Positions 24,569-31,032 of a DNA stretch of 64,000 bases are shown here, piece by piece. The notes beneath the pieces were generated by a model, which worked only from the letters and a program-made list of their open reading frames with translations, did not search any database and was not told where the DNA came from. This stretch comes from BRHc4a sp049323755 (GTDB taxonomy: Bacteria; Bacillota; Desulfotomaculia; Desulfotomaculales; Desulfocucumaceae). Both the position numbers and the translations under genes were made by a program. The stretch spans positions 48,461 through 112,460 of the forward strand of contig JBMOPE010000043.1 in the NCBI GenBank assembly GCA_049323755.1, read 5' to 3'. Each line of letters begins with the position of its first letter. Within the stretch, counting starts at the first letter, position 1.

Positions 24569-25918
24569 TTGACTAGGTATAAATACCCTTTACGGTGTTG
24601 GATGGCTTTATTGGTATTGTTATTGAGTATTGCTGCATACGGCTTAATGACTTATTCACATGTGGAGGTTGATCCTGATTCAAACCGTGTAATAATCCAT
24701 TATATTTTACCGGTTCGCCGGGACTCCATGAGCTCTAGGGTAACCGTGATTCCTGAAATACCTAAAACACCAGTTTCTTATACTATCAAATGGTTAAATG
24801 ACAGTACAATGATTTTAGAGCTGAGTCAAAAGGGCCTGCCGGAGGGTCAGCTTCTAACGTTTAAAATTAAAGATGTCCCCACCTTTATTCCTTTTATCAA
24901 AAAAAGCGTCAGTGGAAAAGTGAGGCAAAAAGTACCCGCCAAAACCTTATCGGCAAGCCAATTGGAAAAAACCCCCACACATGGGCCCGTTCCGATAATT
25001 TTTAACACTCCGGTTGACTTAGAAAGCCAGAATAAATTAGTCATTCTTCCTATACCCGGGAAGTTGAAGCCATATAATCTAACTTATCAAGGAATGACCT
25101 GCAAGGATTATAGCCGTTGGCAATATATTCCTGATATGACCCTTAAATGCAATGAAACTTACCGAATAATTATTAAACCCGGCATTCGTAGTATGGGGGG
25201 AAGTGTGCTTGGGCAAGGGCAGGAGATAGTTTTTACCACGGCGGACAAGCTGAATGTTTCAGATACCAGCCCGGCCAGCGGCGAGAAAGGGGTTTCTCTT
25301 TACCGCACAGTACAGTTCAACCTTGAACAGGAGATTTCCACGGCTTCTGTTAAGATTTCCGATGCCGGGGAAGAAACCGGGATTCCGGGTAGAGTGGAAA
25401 TGAGCCGGGGAAAGGTTGTTTTTTACCCCGACTACGCTTTTTTACCTGATACTACATACAGGGCAGTATTACAGGCTGAGTCAAAGTATCACGAGAGCCT
25501 GTACGAATATGAGCTGACTTTTTCCACGGTGGATATAGACAAAAAATATTGGGTGGAGGTAAAGCTGGGGGAGAAACATACGGTGACGGTTTATAAAGGA
25601 CGGGAAAGAATCCGCCATATGCTGGCCTCCGGGGGACGGCCCGAATGCCCTACCCCATTTGGTTATTTTTATACCCAGGACAGGGGCCAAAGCTTTTGGT
25701 CGTACAGATTTGGTGAAGGGGCAACATATTGGATACGCCTGGTAGGGCAGATACTTGTACATTCGGTGCCAAAGGACAGCAGTTGGAAAACCAAGGAAAA
25801 AGAGCATGAAAAGTTAGGCCTGCCGGCGAGTCATGGCTGTATAAGGCTGGACGAAAAAGACGCCAAATGGTTTTTTGAGAACATACCCAGGGGGACACTG
25901 GTGATTATTCACCGATAG
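24569..25918 (+). CDS. L,D-transpeptidase (YkuD) with Ig-like repeats
   Basis: Membrane-anchored wall enzyme forming meso-DAP 3-3 crosslinks or attaching proteins. One N-terminal membrane segment (WMALLVLLLSIAAYGLM) is followed by two or three Big_5/Ig-like domains (TPTHGPVPIIFNTPVDLES; DTSPASGEKGVSLYRTVQF) and a C-terminal YkuD domain with ILVHSVP and the catalytic SHGCIRL. The 449 residues are complete. The TTG at 24569 follows AAAGGTGGC. It is immediately upstream of spmA, suggesting a role in the spore cortex, which is inference. Confidence 0.9.
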   Translation: MTRYKYPLRCWMALLVLLLSIAAYGLMTYSHVEVDPDSNRVIIHYILPVRRDSMSSRVTVIPEIPKTPVSYTIKWLNDSTMILELSQKGLPEGQLLTFKIKDVPTFIPFIKKSVSGKVRQKVPAKTLSASQLEKTPTHGPVPIIFNTPVDLESQNKLVILPIPGKLKPYNLTYQGMTCKDYSRWQYIPDMTLKCNETYRIIIKPGIRSMGGSVLGQGQEIVFTTADKLNVSDTSPASGEKGVSLYRTVQFNLEQEISTASVKISDAGEETGIPGRVEMSRGKVVFYPDYAFLPDTTYRAVLQAESKYHESLYEYELTFSTVDIDKKYWVEVKLGEKHTVTVYKGRERIRHMLASGGRPECPTPFGYFYTQDRGQSFWSYRFGEGATYWIRLVGQILVHSVPKDSSWKTKEKEHEKLGLPASHGCIRLDEKDAKWFFENIPRGTLVIIHR

Positions 25919-25934
25919 CCTTGGAGGTGATACT

Positions 25935-26522
25935 ATTAACGCCGTATTTGGTTTTCTGGTAGTGGTAAGTATTCTGGTGGCAGCCTGTCAGGGAAATGTA
26001 AGTAATATCACCGGTGAAGCCATAATTGCTGCCGGAGGGGCTGTAATGCTGGTTATTAAGCTGACCGGTATCCTGACCTTGTGGCTGGGAATAGCCAAGA
26101 TAGCGGAAAGATCGGGTTTACTGAATATTATTACCAGACTTTTGCAGCCTTTGATAGCCTGGCTTTTCCCCAGCATCCCCAGGGGCCATCCGGCTATGGG
26201 AGCTATTTTAATGAACTACAGCGCCAACATCTTTGGGCTCGGCAGCGCGGCCACCCCTTTCGGTCTGAAGGCTATGGAGGAACTTCAGAAATTAAACCGA
26301 TCCGATCAGGCCAGCGAAGCCATGTGTACCTTTTTGGTTATCAACGCCTCCAGCATTACGCTTATTCCCAGCACAATCATTGCCATCCGGATTAACGCCG
26401 GTTCGGCAAATCCCACTGAGATAATCGGAACAATGCTATTTGCCACCACCGTTTCCACCCTGGTGGCCGTCGTCGGCGATTATATATGCCGCTTTTATTA
26501 TTGGAAAAGAGGCAGGATTTGA
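25935..26522 (+). CDS. spmA: spore maturation protein A, apparent ATT start
   Basis: Membrane protein needed for spore core dehydration, acting with SpmB. Family signs are TGILTLWLGIAKIAERSGL, FPSIPRGHPAMGAILMNYSA, NIFGLGSAATPFGLKAMEEL and NASSITLIPSTIIAIR. No ATG, GTG or TTG gives a full N-terminus: the first is GTG at 25962, inside the first hydrophobic segment. GGAGG at 25923-25927 lies 7 bases before ATT at 25935, whose reading (M/I)NAVFGFLVVV matches SpmA N-termini, so I take ATT as the start. The stop overlaps the spmB ATG. Confidence 0.88.
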   Translation: MNAVFGFLVVVSILVAACQGNVSNITGEAIIAAGGAVMLVIKLTGILTLWLGIAKIAERSGLLNIITRLLQPLIAWLFPSIPRGHPAMGAILMNYSANIFGLGSAATPFGLKAMEELQKLNRSDQASEAMCTFLVINASSITLIPSTIIAIRINAGSANPTEIIGTMLFATTVSTLVAVVGDYICRFYYWKRGRI

Positions 26523-27058
26523 TGTTTTATAATTATCTTTCGATTGCCGGCAGCTGGTTCATTCCAATTTTTCTACTGCTGGTATTTATACATGGTGCTT
26601 ATAAAAAGGTTCCTTTATATGAAACTTTCGTGGAGGGTGCCAAGGAAGGGCTGGCCATGGCCGTCAGGCTTTTACCCTATGTTGTCGGGATATACGTGGC
26701 GGTGGGTATCTTTCGTACATCCGGGGCAATGGAAGCTATACTCACCCCTTTTAAGCCCGTGCTCTCTTTCCTGGGTGTGCCGGCGGAGGTGCTGCCGCTT
26801 ATGGTGGTCCGGCCCCTGTCTGGACCGGCTGCTCTCGGTGTGACCTCTGATTTGATAGACAAGTACGGGCCGGATTCATTTATCGGGCGCCTGGCCAGTA
26901 CTCTTGACGGCAGCTGTGATACTACACTTTATATTTTGGCTATTTACTTTGCATCAGTAGGAATAAAAAATCCCCGCTATTCACTACCTATAGGCCTAAT
27001 GGCCGATTTTGCAGGCTTCGCTGCATCGGTGGTGATATGCAGGGTTGTGTTTTTATAA
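26522..27058 (+). CDS. spmB: spore maturation protein B
   Basis: Partner of SpmA, a multi-span membrane protein with a nucleoside-transporter-gate fold. Motifs are FVEGAKEGLAMAVRLLPYVV, VRPLSGPAALGV and DSFIGRLASTLDGSCDTTLYILA. The ATG at 26522 overlaps the spmA stop (TGATG), so the pair is translationally coupled; an upstream in-frame start at 26486 lies inside spmA and is unlikely. The 178 residues match the family. Confidence 0.94.
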   Translation: MFYNYLSIAGSWFIPIFLLLVFIHGAYKKVPLYETFVEGAKEGLAMAVRLLPYVVGIYVAVGIFRTSGAMEAILTPFKPVLSFLGVPAEVLPLMVVRPLSGPAALGVTSDLIDKYGPDSFIGRLASTLDGSCDTTLYILAIYFASVGIKNPRYSLPIGLMADFAGFAASVVICRVVFL

Positions 27059-27065
27059 ACTCCCT

Positions 27066-27140
27066 TTAGACTTTTTCCTCGCTCCATAAACTCCACCATC
27101 GATGCCATATCAAGCGAAGCCACCGCTTTATCCCTTTCAT
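27066..27140 (-). CDS. candidate Trp/Arg-rich 24-residue peptide
   Basis: Minus-strand reading frame MKGIKRWLRLIWHRWWSLWS followed by EEKV. AAGGGGTG lies 7 bases before the ATG. CATAATAT about 45 bases further upstream fits the CATAnnnT -10 of late sporulation promoters. Five Trp and several Arg/Lys in 24 residues make an amphipathic membrane-active or scaffold peptide plausible. Coding is uncertain because it is so short. Confidence 0.4.
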   Translation of the reverse strand: MKGIKRWLRLIWHRWWSLWSEEKV

Positions 27141-27389
27141 AACTGAGCACCCCTTACATATTTTTATATCCATATTATGCCAATAGGGCGGGAGATTACA
27201 CAAAGGGGAACCACCTACACCGCAAAATTTATTTCAATGGGTTTAGAATTATTTAAGTTATCTAATGGTAATAGTGTGTTGTCCACAACTTTATTTTTAT
27301 ATAGAATAGAATAGATATTATATAATAAGGTAAGATTCTATAAAATCCAGTCCACAACTTTTAACTGCACAATAAGAGAGGTGATAGAA
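27141..27389. other. AT-rich intergenic gap before the FmdB gene
   Basis: No gene is seen. Two copies of GTCCACAACTTT occur, near 27283 and 27350, around an AT-rich core. A promoter for the FmdB gene is likely in the TATATAATA-rich part near 27317-27327. Confidence 0.35.
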
Positions 27390-27590
27390 ATGCCTATTTA
27401 TGATTTTCGCTGCAAAAAGTGCAGACACAAATTCACCGTTCTTACCGGGATTTCCGAGAGGGACAGGGTGGAATGTCCCCAGTGTAGAAGTAAAGAAGTA
27501 GAACAGCTTATTTCCGCCTGCTCAGTACGGTCTGGTTCAGGATGTTCCGGCCCGGGCGGATCGGGAAACACTGGATTTAAGGGTGGCTGA
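27390..27590 (+). CDS. FmdB-family zinc-ribbon protein
   Basis: Small putative regulatory protein with one zinc ribbon: MPIYDFRCKKCRHKFTVLTG, then VECPQCRSKEVEQLIS, giving CxxC...CxxC. The tail is Ser/Gly-rich (SGSGCSGPGGSG), as is common in the family. The 66 residues are normal. The ATG at 27390 follows GAGAGGTGAT; a GTG three codons earlier overlaps that site. It lies just upstream of trxA and may be cotranscribed. Function unknown. Confidence 0.88.
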   Translation: MPIYDFRCKKCRHKFTVLTGISERDRVECPQCRSKEVEQLISACSVRSGSGCSGPGGSGNTGFKGG

Positions 27591-27652
27591 ACATTTTAGC
27601 AAGTAAAGGCCGTGGGCCTTTTCGAAGAGATATCGATAAGGGGGATGTAATA

Positions 27653-27970
27653 ATGGCGATTGAGATTAATGAAAGCTCCTTTGAGCAGGATGTTGTTAAA
27701 TCCGATATGCCTGTTCTGGTTGATTTTTGGGCACCCTGGTGCGGTCCCTGCAGAAGCCTTGCACCCATTATTGAGGAATTATCTGGCGAGTATGATGGCA
27801 GGATTAAGGTTGTAAAGATTAACGTTGATAATAACAGGGACCTCGCTAAAAAATATGGAATAATGAGTATCCCCACCCTGATTATGTTCAAAAATGGGCA
27901 GGTTATGGGCCAGATGGTGGGCCTGACCCAGAAAAATGTTCTTGTCAAAAAACTGGAAGCACTTCTTTAG
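27653..27970 (+). CDS. trxA: thioredoxin
   Basis: Cytoplasmic thiol-disulfide oxidoreductase of 105 residues with the WAPWCGPC active site near residue 28, the conserved Asp in VDFWAPW, INVDNNRDLAKKYGIMSIP with cis-Pro, and TLIMFKNGQVMGQMVG. The ATG follows GGGGGATG. A terminator lies directly downstream. A second thioredoxin-fold gene, the UGA-containing glutaredoxin, is 1.4 kb away. Confidence 0.96.
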   Translation: MAIEINESSFEQDVVKSDMPVLVDFWAPWCGPCRSLAPIIEELSGEYDGRIKVVKINVDNNRDLAKKYGIMSIPTLIMFKNGQVMGQMVGLTQKNVLVKKLEALL

Positions 27971-28010
27971 CTTATTCTGAGTAGTTAATAGAGTAAGTAG
28001 GAACAGCGAC

Positions 28011-28035
28011 ACCGCCCGTTAGGGCGGTTATTTTA
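28011..28035 (+). terminator. terminator after trxA
   Basis: ACCGCCC-GTTA-GGGCGGT stem (28011-28028), then TATTTTA. Confidence 0.8.
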
Positions 28036-28119
28036 TGGCTAAGGAAAGTGTATGTCGCTTTAAAGCGTTAAAGTAACCCATGGTTTGGTTGCAAATAACA
28101 TTATAGCTTTGGGGCGTAT

Positions 28120-28330
28120 CGGATAAACCCCCGCACTCACGATAGGATCCTTCGGCTGTAACTGGCTCTAGGCTTGTCACCAACTGACAGACGACCGTCC
28201 TCAACGGCGCGTCGTTGCGCCGGTTCGGACTGCCTCCAACGTCCTGTTGGAGACCCGTCTGTCATTAGGCTCCTTCGCCGAGAGCCAGATAACAACCTCC
28301 GGATAAATCGCTCGATTGGGGGTTTCTCCT
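28120..28330. other. nested inverted-repeat (cloverleaf-like) element
   Basis: Within a gene-free gap, AAACCCCC (28125-28132) pairs with GGGGGTTT (28318-28325), CTGGCTCT near 28163 pairs with AGAGCCAG near 28281, and TGACAGACG near 28185 pairs with CGTCTGTCA near 28256. Inside are two hairpins, CGGCGC...GCGCCG near 28205 and TCCAAC...GTTGGA near 28236. The result is a multi-branched fold of about 200 bases, more GC-rich than its surroundings. It may be a structured RNA or a small mobile element; I cannot name it. Confidence 0.55.
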
Positions 28331-28397
28331 TTACAGATACAATAGGCAATGCTTCGTACTATAGAAAAGAAAAAAGGGCCGGAAAATGCCCAAACCA

Positions 28398-28428
28398 ATT
28401 CCTAATTCCCAATTCCTAATTCCGGACC
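28398..28428. repeat. single copy of the GGAATTA-type heptamer repeat
   Basis: Reads AATTCCTAATTCCCAATTCC and on, in steps of 7 bases, the inverse of the GGAATTAGGAATTGG unit found elsewhere in the window. Confidence 0.55.
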
Positions 28429-28448
28429 CATAAATAATGCTTAACAAT

Positions 28449-28489
28449 GCCGCTGGTGAAGCGGCACGGGCCGAAGGCCCGTTTTTTAT
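28449..28489 (+). terminator. double hairpin terminator upstream of lgt
   Basis: GCCGCT...AGCGGC followed by ACGGGCC-GAA-GGCCCGT and TTTTTT. It closes the gene-free segment before lgt. A similar double hairpin lies near 30890. Confidence 0.7.
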
Positions 28490-28560
28490 GTATGGGGCAT
28501 ATTGCATAGGGTTAAGCTTTGTAGAGAAAGCTAATTCGAAAAAATAGGCAGGTGCCTTTT

Positions 28561-29340
28561 TTGCATCAGGTTTTATTAAACATTGGTCCCATTACCATAT
28601 GGTCATACGGCTTTATGATGTCACTGGGTATGGCCGGGGGAATTCTGCTGGCATGGCTCATCGCCCGGAAAAGGGGTAAGTATAACGAAGATGTTTTTAA
28701 TATGGGCTTTAGTGTTTTACTTGCCGGTCTGGCAGGTTCCAGGCTGTGGGAGGTAGTATTTGACTGGGATTATTATCGAAGCCACCTGCTGGATATCCCG
28801 GCCCTGTGGCAGGGTGGCCTTTCAGTCCAGGGTGCTGTTTTTGGAGGACTTCTGGGGGTTTTTATCTACACCCGAAAAAAGGGGATACCTTTCTGGGAGT
28901 ACTGTGATATTCTGGCGCCGGGGGTATTACTGGGCCAGGCCATTGGAAGGCTGGGCTGCTATCTTAACGGGTGCTGTTTCGGTATTCCTGCCTCATCTGC
29001 GGCATGGGGAGTAATTTACCCTCCAGGCACTGATGCCCACACGCTATACGGGGAAACGCCCCTTATTCCTGCCGTCCTGTATGAGTCAGCCTGGGATCTT
29101 TTTATGATGGCGTTGCTTCTTTTTCTTATTCCAAGAAAGCCTTTTCACGGGTTTATCGCTTCCCTTTATTTTACCATGTACGCTGCCGGCCGCATTGTAA
29201 TAGAATACTTCAGGGCCGACAGCCTCACCGCCTGGGGCTTTAAAACAGCCCAGATTACCTCGGCCATAACTATTCTGGCAGCCCTTGCTCTAATGATTTA
29301 TCTTTGGATGAAATCGGCGACTGCCGGGGTAAAAAAGTAG
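28561..29340 (+). CDS. lgt: prolipoprotein diacylglyceryl transferase
   Basis: Integral membrane enzyme that adds diacylglycerol to the lipobox cysteine of prolipoproteins such as PstS and the lipoprotein at 22957. About seven membrane segments; signatures WSYGFMMSLG, GLAGSRLWEVVFDW, WQGGLSVQGAVFGG and the GRLGCYLNGCCFG box. The TTG at 28561 gives MHQVLLNIGPITIWSYG, the standard N-terminus, with GGCAGGTG 7 bases upstream; a GTG at 28552 overlaps that site. The length is 259 residues. Confidence 0.94.
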   Translation: MHQVLLNIGPITIWSYGFMMSLGMAGGILLAWLIARKRGKYNEDVFNMGFSVLLAGLAGSRLWEVVFDWDYYRSHLLDIPALWQGGLSVQGAVFGGLLGVFIYTRKKGIPFWEYCDILAPGVLLGQAIGRLGCYLNGCCFGIPASSAAWGVIYPPGTDAHTLYGETPLIPAVLYESAWDLFMMALLLFLIPRKPFHGFIASLYFTMYAAGRIVIEYFRADSLTAWGFKTAQITSAITILAALALMIYLWMKSATAGVKK

Positions 29341-29342
29341 TC

Positions 29343-29400
29343 CCAAGGGGCGGCAGCCCCTTTTGAAATAAGGATGCGGGCCAAAAAGGCCCGCTTTTTA
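29343..29400. terminator. two terminators between lgt and the glutaredoxin gene
   Basis: AAGGGGC-GGCA-GCCCCTT with a TTTT tail ends lgt. GCGGGCC-AAAAA-GGCCCGC followed by TTTTTAA (about 29376-29400) abuts the stop of the minus-strand gene, so it can act on the plus strand and perhaps both. Confidence 0.7.
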
Positions 29401-29634
29401 ATGTAAAAGTTTCTCAAGCTCGGCGGGGCTGTATCCTACCACTACATCATTTCCAACTGTTATCACGGGAACTGCCATTCGCCCTGTTTTCTTCATCATT
29501 TCATCCCGGGCGTTTTTGTCCTTTGCCACATCATGCTCGGTGTATTGTATACCCTTTCGTGAAAGAAACTCCTTCACCGTCCGGCAGTGGGGTCAGGTGG
29601 GGGTTGTATAAACTGTTACTTCCCTGTCAGTCAA
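29398..29634 (-). CDS. glutaredoxin-like (YruB-type) protein with in-frame UGA, candidate selenoprotein
   Basis: Reading through one TGA (29595-29593) gives an intact 78-residue thioredoxin-fold protein: strand EVTVYTTPT, then [UGA]-PHC in place of CPHC, helix RTVKEFLSRKGIQYTEHDV, the TGRMAVPVITVG segment with cis-Pro, and VVGYSPAELEKLL. The UGA takes exactly the place of the first redox cysteine. The TTG start at 29634 follows GAGGAGTGAT. An 8-bp hairpin begins 16 bases after the UGA, as expected for a bacterial SECIS. Selenocysteine-containing YruB/glutaredoxin-like proteins are known in clostridia. The alternative is a pseudogene with a point nonsense mutation. Confidence 0.82.
29559..29577 (-). 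promoter_or_regulatory. candidate bacterial SECIS element
   Basis: On the minus strand GUGAAGGA-GUU-UCUUUCAC forms an 8-bp stem (one G-U pair) with apical loop GUU. The stem starts at +16 and the loop at +24 after the UGA, inside the coding region. A G at the first loop position and this spacing fit known bacterial SECIS hairpins recognised by SelB. Confidence 0.65.
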
Positions 29635-29739
29635 TATTGATCACTCCTCGGGTTATTATAAAAACATGTTTTATTCTTTGCCGGCTTTCCGTTTTTATAC
29701 CGTTTACACTCTTGTTATTTATTTTTTCAAAATAAATAA

Positions 29740-29769
29740 TTGGACAGGTGTGCCAATCCTTGTTATTAT
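29740..29769 (+). promoter_or_regulatory. promoter of the riboswitch transcript
   Basis: TTGGAC (29740-29745), an 18-base spacer and TATTAT (29764-29769), about 25 bases upstream of the riboswitch. Confidence 0.5.
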
Positions 29770-29792
29770 ATTACTATAGTTTAATATCCTGT

Positions 29793-29962
29793 TCAGGTTC
29801 CCCTGTTTAATTACGGGGTGAAAAGGGAACCGGGTGAAAATCCCGGACGGTCCGGCCACTGTGAGCGGGGAGTTGTTTCTCAATATGCCACTGTGTCATA
29901 AATTGACACGGGAAGGCGGGAAGCACGCACTGATCCGCGAGTCAGGAGACCTGCCTGTACAG
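29793..29962 (+). ncRNA. cobalamin riboswitch (orphan)
   Basis: Matches the adenosylcobalamin/cobalamin riboswitch pattern: GGTTCCCC...GGGAACCGGGTGAAAATCCCGG, then GGTCCGGCCACTGTGA, a second GCCACTG, GGAAGGCGGGAAGCACGCAC and the B12 box AGTCAGGAGACCTGCCT at 29940-29956. All core parts are present. No cobalamin gene follows: two terminators come next and then uspA 220 bases away. A 78-residue reading frame over this segment is not a gene. Confidence 0.92.
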
Positions 29963-30031
29963 ATGCTTCTACAGCCTTCCGCGGAAAGGCCAGGCGCAAG
30001 AGATTGCTTTTTAAGAACTTTTGCCTTTTTT

Positions 30032-30068
30032 AGCCCGGCACTAAGCGAAGTGCCGGGCTTTTATTTTT
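30032..30068 (+). terminator. terminator downstream of the riboswitch
   Basis: AGCCCGGCACT (30032-30042) pairs perfectly with AGTGCCGGGCT (30049-30059), followed by TTTTATTTTT. Confidence 0.9.
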
Positions 30069-30096
30069 AACCCAAACTCCATATTCCATGTATTTA

Positions 30097-30128
30097 CCGG
30101 TGGGCACAACCCACCGGCTGTTTTTTTT
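30097..30128 (+). terminator. second terminator upstream of the stress protein gene
   Basis: CCGGTGGG-CACAA-CCCACCGG stem, then CTGTTTTTTTT. Confidence 0.8.
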
Positions 30129-30181
30129 AATGGTAATGTGTTATTATTCAGGTAGGATGTGGAATAAGGGGGGATTTCGCC

Positions 30182-30625
30182 GTGTTTTCCAAAATATTGG
30201 TTCCGGTTGATGGCTCAACCGTTTCTAATCTTGTGGTAAAAACCGCTGCAAATATGGCGGAAGCCTTTGGTTCGGAGTTGGTTTTGCTTCACGTGATGCA
30301 GCTTCCACTGCCTATGGAGGTACTTAATCCGTCCAAGGGAAGTTCAGGGGAAATCTATAACCAAATAAAAGAACGGATTGAAAAATTCGGAAAAAGAGTG
30401 CTTGATAATTCCTCCGGTGGACTTGAAGGCCTTAATATTAATTACAGTCAAAAGGCGGTTTGGGGTGATCCCTCAAAAGAGATTTTGAAGGAAGCCGGGG
30501 AGGGCCGCTATGATCTTATTATTATAGGAAGCAGGGGACTGGATGATATGGAATCCTGGCTGATGGGAAGTGTAAGCAGCAGGGTGGTCAGGCGCTCCAG
30601 GTGCCCGGTGATGGTTATAAGGTAG
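30182..30625 (+). CDS. universal stress protein (UspA family)
   Basis: Soluble nucleotide-binding stress protein of 147 residues. KILVPVDGSTVSNLVVKTA at the N-terminus holds the conserved Asp. The ATP-binding motif GSRGLDDMESWLMGSVS near the C-terminus fits G-x2-G-x9-G-(S/T), followed by RCPVMVIR. The GTG at 30182 follows AAGGGGGG. A strong terminator follows, so it is monocistronic. Two terminators separate it from the cobalamin riboswitch, so control by B12 is doubtful. Confidence 0.93.
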   Translation: MFSKILVPVDGSTVSNLVVKTAANMAEAFGSELVLLHVMQLPLPMEVLNPSKGSSGEIYNQIKERIEKFGKRVLDNSSGGLEGLNINYSQKAVWGDPSKEILKEAGEGRYDLIIIGSRGLDDMESWLMGSVSSRVVRRSRCPVMVIR

Positions 30626-30639
30626 TCAGTAAACCTAAG

Positions 30640-30664
30640 GCCCGGTCTAACCGGGCTTTTTTTA
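30640..30664 (+). terminator. terminator after the stress protein gene
   Basis: GCCCGGT-CTA-ACCGGGC perfect stem and T7. Confidence 0.88.
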
Positions 30665-31032
30665 AGACATACACCAGGAAAAAATAAATTTTTGTCTGTG
30701 GATAACTTGAATGCCAGTTAACGCACGGAGATGATATTCCCCGCCCCGATGAATGTCCTTTGAAAGTGCAACTATAGGGTCTTTGTTCCATGGAGCCAGA
30801 TTGGAATTGTATAGGCGAAATGAAGTAGTTGAATTTATCACCAATTCCCAATCCCTAATCCAAAGGACCTACGAAAAATGCTTGATAACAGCCGCTGTTC
30901 CAGCGGCAACGCCCGCAGGGCGTTTATTTATTTCCGGGTCTTTAACATAAATAAACAGTATCTTAATTTGCTTTTAACCCTTGCCAGATAAAATTGGTTA
31001 AAAATACTATATTGTCGAAGCGGGGATTTTTT
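30665..31032. other. intergenic gap with repeat remnant and double hairpin
   Basis: No gene is supported. A degenerate ATTCCCAATCCCTAATCC copy of the heptamer repeat lies near 30843. GCCGCTG-TTC-CAGCGGC and then ACGCCC-GCA-GGGCGT with TTTATTTATTT lie at about 30890-30932, a double hairpin like the one near 28449. Confidence 0.5.

Noticed and set aside
27275..27365. GTCCACAACTTT pair as DnaA boxes of an origin
   Set aside because: Only two imperfect copies, no dnaA or dnaN nearby; not enough for an origin.
28137..28349. Frames on both strands inside the cloverleaf element
   Set aside because: Arg/Pro-rich translations typical of GC-rich structured DNA; no ribosome sites.
29523..29735. Plus-strand frame across the glutaredoxin gene
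   Set aside because: It lacks a ribosome site and is antisense to a frame with clear thioredoxin-fold motifs.
29834..30070. Open frame of 78 codons on the plus strand
   Set aside because: It overlaps the whole cobalamin riboswitch and first terminator; its sequence is dictated by RNA structure and it has no ribosome site.
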